Shown piece by piece: positions 28,429-36,359 of a stretch of 64,000 nt of DNA. This DNA is from Martelella lutilitoris (GTDB lineage Bacteria > Pseudomonadota > Alphaproteobacteria > Rhizobiales > Rhizobiaceae). Below the pieces are notes generated by a model that saw only the letters and a list, made by a program, of their open reading frames with translations, was not told where the DNA came from and searched no databases. Location: contig NZ_CP066786.1 in NCBI RefSeq assembly GCF_016598595.1, forward strand, positions 2,999,501 to 3,063,500, read 5' to 3'. A program made the position numbers and the translations under genes. Each line of letters begins with the position of its first letter. The stretch's first letter is position 1.

Positions 28429-28445
28429 TTAAACAGATATTAACC
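28429..28445. promoter_or_regulatory. CtrA-type box, TTAA-N7-TTAACC
   Basis: TTAA at 28429-28432 and TTAACC at 28440-28445 are separated by exactly seven bases, the full consensus of CtrA-binding sites in alphaproteobacteria. It lies between the DUF1192 gene and rcdA, just before a possible small transcript that ends in a terminator at 28549. A TATAGG follows at 28458-28463. Confidence 0.6.
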
Positions 28446-28463
28446 TTTCCAAGGTGTTATAGG

Positions 28464-28549
28464 GCATCCGCCATGCGGAGTCGGGATTTCTGTCTTATTC
28501 CGATCATCACCCTTTGACTTATGAGCCGCCCCTCGCGGCTCTTTTTTTT
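28464..28549 (+). ncRNA. Candidate small RNA or attenuated leader
   Basis: A non-coding stretch of about 85 bases between a CtrA-type box and a strong Rho-independent terminator (stem GAGCCGC/GCGGCTC at 28523-28541, eight-T run to 28549). It also holds a small CCGC-CAT-GCGG hairpin near its start. No reading frame with a ribosome binding site is present. Either a free small RNA or a terminated leader upstream of rcdA would fit; the exact 5' end is a guess. Confidence 0.35.
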
Positions 28550-28575
28550 GCGTTGCGGGCAATCGGCGGTGGGTA

Positions 28576-28590
28576 TTAACCCTTCATTAA
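28576..28590. promoter_or_regulatory. Second CtrA-type box, TTAA-N7-TTAA
   Basis: TTAA at 28576-28579 and TTAA at 28587-28590 with the exact seven-base spacing, about 98 bases upstream of the rcdA start codon. A TATAAG at 28619-28624 downstream could be the -10 of the rcdA promoter. Confidence 0.55.
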
Positions 28591-28687
28591 GAAACGGGTT
28601 GCGGAAATGCGCTACAGGTATAAGTGTTGTCGACGTTGTTGAAGACCTGCCGCACAGGCGTATCGCGGCGGTCGGCGTAGCCAGAGT

Positions 28688-29203
28688 ATGCAGATGAGCA
28701 GTAGCGGGGCAAATCCGATCAATTTCGCGGGACGGGCCGCCAACTCACCCCAGTTCGAGGCCCTTTATGCCGAAGGCATGACGCTGGTCGAGGAGACCGC
28801 CGCCTATCTCGACGGCCCCGGCCGGGCTGCTTCGAAACACCTGAACGCGAAGGCTGCAGCGCTCTATTCCGCTGAATCGATCCGGCTCACCACGCGCCTG
28901 ATGCAGCTTGCCTCCTGGCTTCTGCTGCAGCGCTCGCTCAATTCCGGCGAAATGACGCGCGAACAGGTGGTCCAGGAGCGTCGCAAGCTGAGGCTCGGCG
29001 GCGGCGGCAATGAGGACGAGATCTCCGCCTGGAGCGAACTGCCGCCGGGCTTCCGCGACCTCGCCGACCACGCCACCCGGCTGGAGACCCGCATCCGCAA
29101 GCTGGACGAAAGCCTGATGCGCGAGAATGCAACGCCCGAGCCCGCCAACAACCAGGTGATCGCCCAGATCGACCTGCTGCAGACGGCGTTTGCGCGGCGA
29201 TAG
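28688..29203 (+). CDS. rcdA: DUF1465 protein, regulator of CtrA degradation (RcdA)
   Basis: Protein of 171 residues, mostly helical, matching the DUF1465/RcdA family: FAGRAANSPQFEALYAEGM near the start, YLDGPGR, the long helix RLTTRLMQLASWLLLQRSL, and a C-terminal tail ending QIDLLQTAFARR. In Caulobacter RcdA is an adaptor that, with CpdR and PopA, delivers the cell-cycle regulator CtrA to the ClpXP protease. Two TTAA-N7-TTAA boxes precede it, consistent with CtrA controlling a factor needed for its own removal. An alternative start two codons later is possible. Confidence 0.85.
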   Translation: MQMSSSGANPINFAGRAANSPQFEALYAEGMTLVEETAAYLDGPGRAASKHLNAKAAALYSAESIRLTTRLMQLASWLLLQRSLNSGEMTREQVVQERRKLRLGGGGNEDEISAWSELPPGFRDLADHATRLETRIRKLDESLMRENATPEPANNQVIAQIDLLQTAFARR

Positions 29204-29276
29204 AGAGCGGATTTCAGGGCAACGCTTTTCTCACCCAGGCGTCGGGGATGAACAAACCCCTCCCTAACCATACCGG

Positions 29277-29294
29277 GTCATCCTCGGGCTTGAC
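29277..29294. repeat. Partial copy of the TCCTCGGGCTTGAC rhizobial repeat
   Basis: Eighteen bases (GTCATCCTCGGGCTTGAC) are identical to one strand of the inverted repeat at 33568-33648. The following bases diverge, so this is a half or decayed element. It lies in the 273-base gap between rcdA and the TonB receptor gene, in which I see no other gene, only a terminator. Confidence 0.5.
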
Positions 29295-29424
29295 GCAGGT
29301 GGAAGGATGGAGACCAAAAAGAAAACCCGACTGATGGCTAAACCGGACACCAATGGCTCAAGGTCGGGGTGACGGAGAATGGGAGCAGGCTCTTTGCTCC
29401 CTCAACGGGCTTTGCCAGCAGTTT

Positions 29425-29452
29425 GAGGCCGGGCGCTTTCGCGCCCGGCCTC
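29425..29452. terminator. Terminator hairpin between rcdA and the TonB receptor gene
   Basis: Strong 12-bp stem GAGGCCGGGCGC / GCGCCCGGCCTC with a TTTC loop, followed on the plus strand by GTTTTC. It lies 25 bases beyond the stop of the convergent TonB receptor gene and can end transcription from both sides. Confidence 0.75.
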
Positions 29453-29476
29453 GTTTTCTCGTACCGTCGCTCAACC

Positions 29477-31708
29477 TCAGAACGTCTGCGTCAGCGAGAT
29501 CTTGAAGGTCCGGCCGGGCTCCGAATAGAAGCTCTGCGGCTGGTCCATCGTCGCGTCCTGCAGTTCCAGGGCGTCGTAATAGGTCTGGTCGAACAGGTTG
29601 TAGACGCCGGCCTGCAGCGTCATGCCTTCGAAGCGCTCCGGCGCCCACCAGGCGGTGACGTCAACGATGCCGTAGCCCGGCGCCTTGAAGTCGGCCGTCG
29701 AGCCATCCGGCACCTTGGCGGAGAGGATCCAGTTCGAATTCACGCCCCAGGTCTCGTCATTGTAGCCGCCGCCGATGACAGCCTTGAGCGGCGCCACCGA
29801 GCCCAGGATTTCGTTGGTATCCATGTTGAAGCCACGGGCGAAGGCGAGCGAGGCATGGACGTCCCAGTTGTTGATGAACGAGTGCTGGACGCTCGCCTCG
29901 ACGCCGGCAATCTCGACATTGTCGATGTTGACGGTCTGGGTGATGCCGAAGGGATAGAGACCGGGCGCGATGCCGACATCACCGGGCTCGACCGACTGGG
30001 TATCGATGAAGTCCTTGTAGCGGCTGTAGAAGGCGGAAATCCGGCCGCCACTGTCGTCATCGCCGAAATTGGCGCCAAGCTCGAAGCCCCAGCTCGTTTC
30101 CGGCTTGAGGTCGGGATTGCCGATCCTGAGATAGGTGCCCGGACCGCCGTAATCGACATAGAGCTCGCCCGGCGTCGGCGCGCGGAAGGCGGTGGAGAAC
30201 TGACCGTAAAGCTGGGTGAAGTCGGTCAGGTCGTAGGTGGCGAGGATCTTCGGCGAAATCCGCCAGTCGCTCTGCCCGTCCGGCAAGCCGTTGTAGTTCG
30301 GGTTGTTGGTATAGGCCTCGGTTTCCTTCGGGTCATACTGATACCAGTCGAAGCGCACGCCGGGGGTCAGCGCAAAGCCGCTGTCGCCGAAGATGATCTC
30401 GTCATGGGCGTAGAGGCCGAGGACATAGCCGTCCACATCCGGCGTATCCGCCTGGTTGGTGTGGAGGAAGTTGCAGGAGCTGAAAGGCGAATAGGGTCCG
30501 GGACCGCAATTGTCCTCGCCGCTCGAATACTGGCTCGTCTGCGAATAGTAGAAATCGCCGCCGATGGTGAAATTGTGGTAGAGCGAACCGGTCTCAATGC
30601 CCTTGGCAGCCCAGCCCGACCAGCCGTAACGCTCGTCATCGGTCTTCGAGGTGCGCGAATAGGGGCCATAGGGCGGGGTCGGGCGCGCGCCCGGCAGACG
30701 GGTGCCGCTGGTGCCGCTTTCACGTTCGCTCTTTAGCCAGTAGAAGGTGCTGAACGCGCTGTCGAACAGGCCGTCGGTGGCAATCGCCTCGTAATTATAG
30801 TCGATCGAGACGCGGTCGCGATGCTTGATCTCGCTGCCGTTCCAGTCGTCTTGCGCATAGGTGTCGCCCTGCTCGGTCAGGAGCTCAACGTCCTTGTCGC
30901 GGTCATAGCGCTCCAGCGTGAGACCCAGCGTATGGGCGCCCATGAACTGCTGACGCAGCTTGAACAGGAGGTTGTTCTCGTCAAAGCTTGCCGGATTGGG
31001 CTCGCTGCGGGTTTCGCCATAACCGCCGACCGTACCCTGGTTCTGCGTCTCGCTGCCCGAGCCGAGGTCACCCTGGAACAGCATAGATGTGTTGCCGGAG
31101 CGAATGGCGAAGGCGCCCTGCGCGTTGATGCTCTGGTCCGTGCTGTCATACATCAGCCCGGTGCGTCCGCCCCAGCCCTTTTCCGGGTCGATCAGGTCTT
31201 CCGGCTCCAGCGTGCGCAGCACCACCGTGCCGCCGAGCGAACCGCTGCCGGAGCGCGAGGAGTCCGAGCCGCGGACGATATCGATGGTGGCGATCGAATC
31301 GAAGCTGAAACTGTCCATATTGCCGACGGCATCGCCGCGCGCGGCATCATCGAGATAGGGAAGCTGAATGCCGTCGATGACGGTCGAAACGCGCGGCCCC
31401 TGCATGCCGCGAATATTGACCGAGCCCGAATCATCGCCGACGAAGGTGACGCCCGGCTCAAGCACGCGGGTGAAATCGCCGAAATCGGAGACGATATTGG
31501 CGTCGAGCGCGTCGCGCGTCGTTTCCGTGGCAAGCGGCGTGTCCGCAATGCCATCCTTGCCGCCTGTCGTGGTCACATTGACCGGCGCCAGAACCGTGGC
31601 CTCTGCATCCGTTGTGGCATCCTGCGCGATCGCGGAATGTGTCAAAACAGCCGACGCCAGTGCGGTGCACGACGCCAGCAAGAAGGTGCGGGAAAGTCCC
31701 ATACGCAT
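29477..31708 (-). CDS. TonB-dependent outer-membrane receptor (haem/haemoglobin-type subfamily)
   Basis: Outer-membrane receptor of 743 residues, with a signal peptide (cut near AIAQ, residue 28), a plug domain up to about residue 170 (VNIRGMQGPRVSTVIDG, then RGSDSSRSGSGSLGG) and a 22-strand barrel ending in a terminal Phe. It belongs to the haem/haemoglobin receptor group and has the FRAP and NPDL motifs, but no histidine lies between them where haem receptors of this type normally have one, so the ligand may differ. A TGA-N9-TCA iron box overlaps its promoter. The ATG at 31708 follows AAGAGGA. No periplasmic or inner-membrane transport genes are adjacent. Confidence 0.88.
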   Translation of the reverse strand: MRMGLSRTFLLASCTALASAVLTHSAIAQDATTDAEATVLAPVNVTTTGGKDGIADTPLATETTRDALDANIVSDFGDFTRVLEPGVTFVGDDSGSVNIRGMQGPRVSTVIDGIQLPYLDDAARGDAVGNMDSFSFDSIATIDIVRGSDSSRSGSGSLGGTVVLRTLEPEDLIDPEKGWGGRTGLMYDSTDQSINAQGAFAIRSGNTSMLFQGDLGSGSETQNQGTVGGYGETRSEPNPASFDENNLLFKLRQQFMGAHTLGLTLERYDRDKDVELLTEQGDTYAQDDWNGSEIKHRDRVSIDYNYEAIATDGLFDSAFSTFYWLKSERESGTSGTRLPGARPTPPYGPYSRTSKTDDERYGWSGWAAKGIETGSLYHNFTIGGDFYYSQTSQYSSGEDNCGPGPYSPFSSCNFLHTNQADTPDVDGYVLGLYAHDEIIFGDSGFALTPGVRFDWYQYDPKETEAYTNNPNYNGLPDGQSDWRISPKILATYDLTDFTQLYGQFSTAFRAPTPGELYVDYGGPGTYLRIGNPDLKPETSWGFELGANFGDDDSGGRISAFYSRYKDFIDTQSVEPGDVGIAPGLYPFGITQTVNIDNVEIAGVEASVQHSFINNWDVHASLAFARGFNMDTNEILGSVAPLKAVIGGGYNDETWGVNSNWILSAKVPDGSTADFKAPGYGIVDVTAWWAPERFEGMTLQAGVYNLFDQTYYDALELQDATMDQPQSFYSEPGRTFKISLTQTF

Positions 31709-31833
31709 CACCCAATCCTCTTGTTCTCTTCAGAACCTGGCTGGCTGACGCCGGGAAACCCCGAAACGAACTGGCTGGCTGGGCATTCTGTGCCGGCAGG
31801 CGCCGGCTTCTCGTGCTTAGGAGCTATAAAACA

Positions 31834-31848
31834 TGAGTATTATTGTCA
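31834..31848 (-). promoter_or_regulatory. Iron-responsive (RirA/IRO-type) box in the TonB receptor promoter
   Basis: TGA at 31834-31836 and TCA at 31846-31848 are separated by nine bases, the core of RirA-bound iron-responsive operators. On the minus strand it overlaps a TTGACA (-35) with TATAGC 15 bases downstream, so binding would repress the receptor gene when iron is plentiful. It is about 126 bases upstream of the start codon. Confidence 0.5.
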
Positions 31849-31981
31849 ACAAAAATTGCCTGATTTTCGTCATAATTTCCGCACTGCGACAGCATGTCGG
31901 TGGATATCCAGCCGCACCCGGGCTAAGTTTCGCCGAAATGCGGGCGTTAGTGGTCCGATCGAAACACGGGAGTGAAGGCGG

Positions 31982-32548
31982 ATGGGCGTAAAGGCCGTTT
32001 TGAAGCGCAGTGCCTGGACGGCCGGAGCAGTCCTTCTCTGTGGGGGCCTTTATCTCGGCGGACTGCAGCTAACCGGCAACTTCCATGAAGTCCATGCAGG
32101 CACGCTCTATCGTTCCGCGCAGCCGAGCGCCGATGATCTGGCCGGCTACGCCAAACGCCACGGCATCAAGACGGTGATCAACCTGCGCGGCGCGCATCCG
32201 GGCCGGCACTGGTACGACCAGGAGGTCGCCGCAAGCGAGGCGCTCGGGATCACCCATATCGACTTCGGCATGTCCGACAGCCGGGAATTGCCGCTCGACC
32301 GCAGCCTGGAGCTTCTCGCGCTCATGCGCGACGCCGAGAAGCCGCTTCTCATTCACTGCAAGGCCGGCGCCGACCGCACGGGGCTGGCCGCGGTCATGTA
32401 TCTGCAGCAACTGGCAGGCATTGACGAGGAAACGGCCGAATGGCAGCTCTCCCCGATCTACGGTCACCTCAATATTCCGATGACTGGCCCGTGGGCCATG
32501 GACCGGACCTGGGAAAGGCTGGAGAAGGATTTCGACCTGCCGAGCTGA
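31982..32548 (+). CDS. Membrane-anchored tyrosine/dual-specificity phosphatase
   Basis: Protein of 188 residues. One N-terminal hydrophobic helix (about 13-30) acts as anchor or signal, followed by a DSP-like phosphatase domain with YRSAQPS, VINLRG and the P-loop HCKAGADRTG, with catalytic C126 and R132; an acid (D97 or D99) lies in the expected loop. Such proteins dephosphorylate Tyr or Ser/Thr or phospholipids, probably in the periplasm here. It is convergent with a LysR gene. The natural substrate cannot be named. Confidence 0.85.
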   Translation: MGVKAVLKRSAWTAGAVLLCGGLYLGGLQLTGNFHEVHAGTLYRSAQPSADDLAGYAKRHGIKTVINLRGAHPGRHWYDQEVAASEALGITHIDFGMSDSRELPLDRSLELLALMRDAEKPLLIHCKAGADRTGLAAVMYLQQLAGIDEETAEWQLSPIYGHLNIPMTGPWAMDRTWERLEKDFDLPS

Positions 32549-32554
32549 GGAAGC

Positions 32555-33448
32555 CTATGCCGCATCGACGATGAAGCGGCTCCGTTCCTCCCGGAACCGC
32601 CGGGTGAGAAAGGCCCGCACCAGCGCGATGCGCGCCAGATTACCGGTATCGGGGTGTGACAGCAGGTAATAGGACCGCCGGAACCGGATATCCGGCAGAA
32701 TGCTGACAAGGCCGGGACTGTCGCGCACGACGAAATCATGCAGGATGCCGATGCCGACGCCCGCGCGCACGGCCTCGATCTGGCCGGCGACGCCGGCGCA
32801 GCGAAACAGCCGGCCCGCAGACCGGCCGAGATGGTTTGCATAGTTCAGCGAGGAGGCATAGGCGTAGTCCTCCACGCCCGTCACCGCGACATGGCCGGAC
32901 AGCGCGTGCTCGTCATCCGGCGCCCCGAACCGCTCCAGATAGGACCGCGCGGCATAGACGCCGAGCGTATAGTCCGTCAGCTTGGAGACGACCAGCCTGC
33001 CCTCCTCCGGCGGGTCGAGCGTGATCGCAAGGTCCGCCTCGCGCTTCGACAGCGAGAATGTGCGCGGCAGCGGCACGAGTTCGACGACAAGGGCTGGATG
33101 CTGCTCCTGCAGGCGACCAAGCTCACCGGCCAGAAAATAGGTGCCGAGGCCGTCCGGCGCGCCGACGCGCACGGTGCCGGCAAGGCTCGCGCCGCGCGCT
33201 CGCGTATCCTCCGCGATCCCGAGAATTTCCGTTTCGACCCGCTCGGCGACAACAAGCAGCCGCTCGCCCGCTTCCGTCAGCGCCGAACCGGCGGGCGTGC
33301 GCTCGAACAACGGCTCGCCGAGCGCCTCCTCCAGCGCATTGATGCGGCGCGAAACCGTGGCATGGTTAAGCGCCAGCGCCCGGGCGGCCGCAAGGAACTG
33401 GCCATGGCGGGCGACCGCCAGAAAAACGCGCAAATGATCCCAGTCCAT
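32555..33448 (-). CDS. LysR-family transcriptional regulator
   Basis: Regulator of 297 residues. The winged helix-turn-helix covers residues 2-62 (WDHLRVFLAVARHGQFLAAA, NHATVSRRINALEEALG) and the remainder is the effector-binding domain. The ATG at 33448 restores the standard LysR N-terminus. It lies divergently from mmsA, separated by a 248-base gap holding a palindromic repeat, so it may regulate that gene, although it could act elsewhere. Confidence 0.9.
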   Translation of the reverse strand: MDWDHLRVFLAVARHGQFLAAARALALNHATVSRRINALEEALGEPLFERTPAGSALTEAGERLLVVAERVETEILGIAEDTRARGASLAGTVRVGAPDGLGTYFLAGELGRLQEQHPALVVELVPLPRTFSLSKREADLAITLDPPEEGRLVVSKLTDYTLGVYAARSYLERFGAPDDEHALSGHVAVTGVEDYAYASSLNYANHLGRSAGRLFRCAGVAGQIEAVRAGVGIGILHDFVVRDSPGLVSILPDIRFRRSYYLLSHPDTGNLARIALVRAFLTRRFREERSRFIVDAA

Positions 33449-33567
33449 CGACGTCCTATAATTTTTGCACAACGGATTTGTAAACTATCCTGTTTCTTTG
33501 CAGAAATTAATAGGCAAGAGTGCAGATGACAGTCAAACCGAGACGCGACAGGATGCTGTCCCGCTTG

Positions 33568-33648
33568 CGTCACCCTCGGGCTTGACCCGAGGGTCCAGGC
33601 GGAATCGCTCCGCAACAGTGGATCCTCGGGTCAAGCCCGAGGATGACG
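33568..33648. repeat. Palindromic intergenic repeat between LysR and mmsA
   Basis: Arms of about 30 bases, with the core TCGGGCTTGACCCGAGG on the left and its reverse complement on the right, around a 21-base centre. Each arm also forms its own small hairpin (CCTCGGG/CCCGAGG). A half copy occurs at 29277-29294. Sequences of this type are multi-copy in rhizobial genomes. Confidence 0.75.
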
Positions 33649-33696
33649 CTGAAGGGGACGGCGGGTCCTGTCGACTTTAAAACCGGAGGAACCACC

Positions 33697-35193
33697 ATGA
33701 AATCCATCCAGCACTTCATCAACGGCACGATCGTGGCAGGCTCCGGAAGCCGCACGGTCCCGACCTATAATCCGGCAACCGGCGAACAGAGCGGCGAACT
33801 GTCGCTTGCCAATGGCGCCGACGTCCGCGCCGCCGTCGAAGCGGCAACGGCTGCCTTCCCGGCCTGGGCGGAAACGACGCCGCTGCGCCGCGCCCGCATC
33901 CTCAACAAGTTTCTCGGCATTCTGGAAGACCGGATCGACGAGCTGGCGAAGGTGATCACCGCCGAGCACGGGAAGGTTCATTCCGATGCGCTGGGCGAGA
34001 TCCAGCGCGGCATGGAAGTGGTCGAGTTCGCCACCGCCGCCCCGCAGCTTCTGAAGGGCGAGTTCACCGAAAATGTCGGCACCGCCGTCGACAGCTGGTC
34101 GATGCGCCAGCCGCTCGGCGTCGTCGCCGGCATCACGCCGTTCAATTTTCCGGCGATGGTGCCGATGTGGATGTTCCCGGTCGCGCTTGCCTGCGGCAAC
34201 TGCTTCGTCCTGAAGCCGTCCGAACGCGACCCCTCCGCCTCTCTTCTGATTGCCGAATGGCTGAAGGAGGCGGGCCTTCCCGACGGCGTGTTCAACGTCG
34301 TCCAGGGCGACAAGGAGGCCGTCGACGCGATCCTCGCCGATCCGGATATCCAGGCCGTAAGCTTCGTCGGCTCGACCCCGATCGCGCGCTATATCTACAC
34401 GACCGCGACGGCGAGCGGCAAACGCTGCCAGGCGCTCGGCGGCGCGAAGAACCACATGATCGTGATGCCCGACGCCGACATGGACCAGGCCGCCGACGCG
34501 CTGATGGGCGCCGCCTATGGCTCGGCCGGCGAGCGCTGCATGGCGATCTCGGTTGCTGTTCCCGTCGGTGACGAGACGGCCGACCGGCTGATCGACAAGC
34601 TGAAGCCCCGGATCGCCGCGCTCAAGGTCGGTCCCGGCACCGATCCGGAGGCCGATATGGGCCCGGTGGTGACGGCGGCCGCGCGCGACAAGATCCTCGG
34701 CCTGATCGATTCGGGCGTCGAGGAAGGCGCCGACCTCGTTGTCGACGGTCGCGGCCTGAAGCTGCAGGGCTATGAGAACGGTTATTTCGTCGGCGCGACG
34801 CTCTTCGACAAGGTCACGACCGACATGAAGATCTACAAGGAAGAGATCTTCGGACCGGTCCTCTCGGTTGCCCGCGCCGCAAGCTATGACGAGGCGGCCC
34901 AGTGGATCAACGACCACGAATACGGCAACGGCACGGCGATCTTCACCCGCGACGGCGATGCCGCCCGCGAATTCGCCCACAAGATCAAGGTCGGCATGGT
35001 CGGCATCAATGTCCCGATCCCGGTTCCGATGGCATTTCATTCCTTCGGCGGCTGGAAGGCCTCGCTCTTCGGCGATCATCACATGCACGGCCCGGAAGGC
35101 GTGCGCTTCTATACCCGCATGAAGACAATCACCAGCCGCTGGCCCAAGGGTATCCGCTCGGGCGCAGAATTCTCCATGCCGACGATGAAATAG
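33697..35193 (+). CDS. mmsA: CoA-acylating methylmalonate-semialdehyde dehydrogenase
   Basis: Enzyme of 498 residues oxidising methylmalonate semialdehyde (or malonate semialdehyde) to propionyl-CoA (or acetyl-CoA) in valine, inositol and pyrimidine breakdown. The nucleophile is C281 in [10 protein letters not shown]. The [17 protein letters not shown] segment lacks the general-base glutamate of ordinary aldehyde dehydrogenases, the hallmark of the CoA-dependent group. Length and N-terminus are normal with the ATG at 33697, which follows a perfect GGAGGA; a longer frame was rejected. No valine-pathway partners are adjacent. Confidence 0.93.
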   Translation: MKSIQHFINGTIVAGSGSRTVPTYNPATGEQSGELSLANGADVRAAVEAATAAFPAWAETTPLRRARILNKFLGILEDRIDELAKVITAEHGKVHSDALGEIQRGMEVVEFATAAPQLLKGEFTENVGTAVDSWSMRQPLGVVAGITPFNFPAMVPMWMFPVALACGNCFVLKPSERDPSASLLIAEWLKEAGLPDGVFNVVQGDKEAVDAILADPDIQAVSFVGSTPIARYIYTTATASGKRCQALGGAKNHMIVMPDADMDQAADALMGAAYGSAGERCMAISVAVPVGDETADRLIDKLKPRIAALKVGPGTDPEADMGPVVTAAARDKILGLIDSGVEEGADLVVDGRGLKLQGYENGYFVGATLFDKVTTDMKIYKEEIFGPVLSVARAASYDEAAQWINDHEYGNGTAIFTRDGDAAREFAHKIKVGMVGINVPIPVPMAFHSFGGWKASLFGDHHMHGPEGVRFYTRMKTITSRWPKGIRSGAEFSMPTMK

Positions 35194-35221
35194 GCGGCAT
35201 CCGCATACCCGGGACAATAGC

Positions 35222-35249
35222 AATCCGCCCCTTACCGGGCGGATTTTTT
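35222..35249 (+). terminator. Terminator of mmsA
   Basis: ATCCGCCC / GGGCGGAT stem with a six-base loop and a run of T, 29 bases after the mmsA stop. It insulates mmsA from the riboswitch that begins about 20 bases later. Confidence 0.92.
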
Positions 35250-35270
35250 CTGCTATACCAACGGTCACAA

Positions 35271-35352
35271 GAGCGACAGGGGCGCCCGCTAGAGCGGGCT
35301 GAGAAGCACCCTTGGAACCTGATCCGGATCATACCGGCGGAGGGAGTCACTC
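35271..35352 (+). promoter_or_regulatory. TPP riboswitch (THI element)
   Basis: The conserved blocks are all present: GGGGCG, GCTGAGA, ACCCTTGGAACCTGATC, then CGGATCATACCGGCGGAGGGA. A closing stem P1 pairs GAGCGAC (35271-35277) with GTCACTC (35346-35352). It senses thiamine pyrophosphate and controls the thiM-thiD genes downstream, switching them off when the cofactor is abundant. Confidence 0.96.
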
Positions 35353-35375
35353 GGGCCTTCTCCTCTCTGGCCCGT

Positions 35376-35412
35376 CCGGCTTTCCCGCTGAACACGACAA
35401 AAGGGAAACCGG
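35376..35412 (+). promoter_or_regulatory. Start-site-sequestering hairpin downstream of the riboswitch
   Basis: CCGGCTTTCCC (35376-35386) can pair, with one bulged C, with GGGAAACCGG (35403-35412), which contains the thiM ribosome binding site directly before the ATG at 35414. No U-run follows, so the switch probably acts on translation. A second small hairpin, CGGGCC/GGCCCG (35352-35374), may be the competing part linking it to the aptamer. Confidence 0.6.
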
Positions 35413-35413
35413 C

Positions 35414-36208
35414 ATGACGGACGCCGACATTCTGCTGAGCGAAATGCGCGAGAAAGCGCCGCTGGTGCACTGCATCACCAATCATGTGGCGATGAACATC
35501 GCCGCCAATGTCCTGCTTGCGGCCGGCGCATCGCCAGCGATGGTTCTGGCAGAGGAAGAGGCGGGCGAATTTGCCGGGCTCGCCGACGCGCTGACGATCA
35601 ATATCGGCACGCTGACCTCCGCTCGACTGGCCTCCATGAAGGCGGCCATTGCCGGCGCAAGAGACGGCGGAAAGCCCTGGGTGTTCGACCCCGTCGCCCA
35701 TTTCGCAACCGACTATCGCAGAAAGGCCGCGCGCGCGATCCTCGATCTCGGCCCGGCCGTCCTGCGCGGCAATGCCTCGGAAATCCTCGCCTTCTCCGGC
35801 GCGGCGGCACACGGCAAGGGCGTTGATGCCGGCGACGGCGTTCTTGCGGCGGAGGAGACCGCGCGCCGTCTTGCCGCCGAGGGCAATATGGTGGTTGCCG
35901 TCACCGGCGAGACCGATTTCGTCACCGACGGCCGCCGCGCCGCGCGGGTTGCGGGCGGCTCTCCCCTGATGCCGAAGGTCACCGCGCTCGGCTGCGCGCT
36001 CACCTGCCTTGTCGGGGCCTTTGTCGGCACGCGCCCGGCCGATCCCTTTTCCGCAACGATCGCCGCCTTCGCGCTCTATGCGGTCGCCGGCGGCAAGGCC
36101 CACGGAATGGCGCAAGGCCCCGGCACCTTCGCCGTGCAGTTTCTCGACGCCCTCGCCGCAACGGGCCCGGCGGAACTGAAGGCCGGGGCCAGGGTTACAC
36201 TCCTGTGA
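35414..36208 (+). CDS. thiM: Hydroxyethylthiazole kinase
   Basis: Thiamine salvage enzyme of 264 residues phosphorylating 4-methyl-5-(2-hydroxyethyl)thiazole. The N-terminal signature PLVHCITNHVAMNIAANVLLA is followed by AEEEAGEFAG, the GNASEILAF motif and the C-terminal TALGCALTCLVGAF, where the cysteine near residue 195 occupies the conserved position. The start at 35414 is defined by GGGAAACCGG, the same sequence that the riboswitch hairpin hides. It is followed, after a 151-base gap, by thiD on the same strand. Confidence 0.94.
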   Translation: MTDADILLSEMREKAPLVHCITNHVAMNIAANVLLAAGASPAMVLAEEEAGEFAGLADALTINIGTLTSARLASMKAAIAGARDGGKPWVFDPVAHFATDYRRKAARAILDLGPAVLRGNASEILAFSGAAAHGKGVDAGDGVLAAEETARRLAAEGNMVVAVTGETDFVTDGRRAARVAGGSPLMPKVTALGCALTCLVGAFVGTRPADPFSATIAAFALYAVAGGKAHGMAQGPGTFAVQFLDALAATGPAELKAGARVTLL

Positions 36209-36359
36209 GGCGGGACGTGCGCGGCTCTGACGGCGCAAGGCGCCTCGGCATCGGCCGATTGAAACGCGGGCAGCCCCTTTCCACATGTCCCGCAGGCGGC
36301 CCCGTCGCCGAACATACCAACAGGCAGCGATGGCGCACGTCCATCGGGAAGGCAAAGAC

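Noticed and set aside
28595..28687. Possible tRNA or structured RNA just before rcdA
   Set aside because: No cloverleaf pairing or TTCGA-type loop is found; the segment contains only promoter-like sequences.
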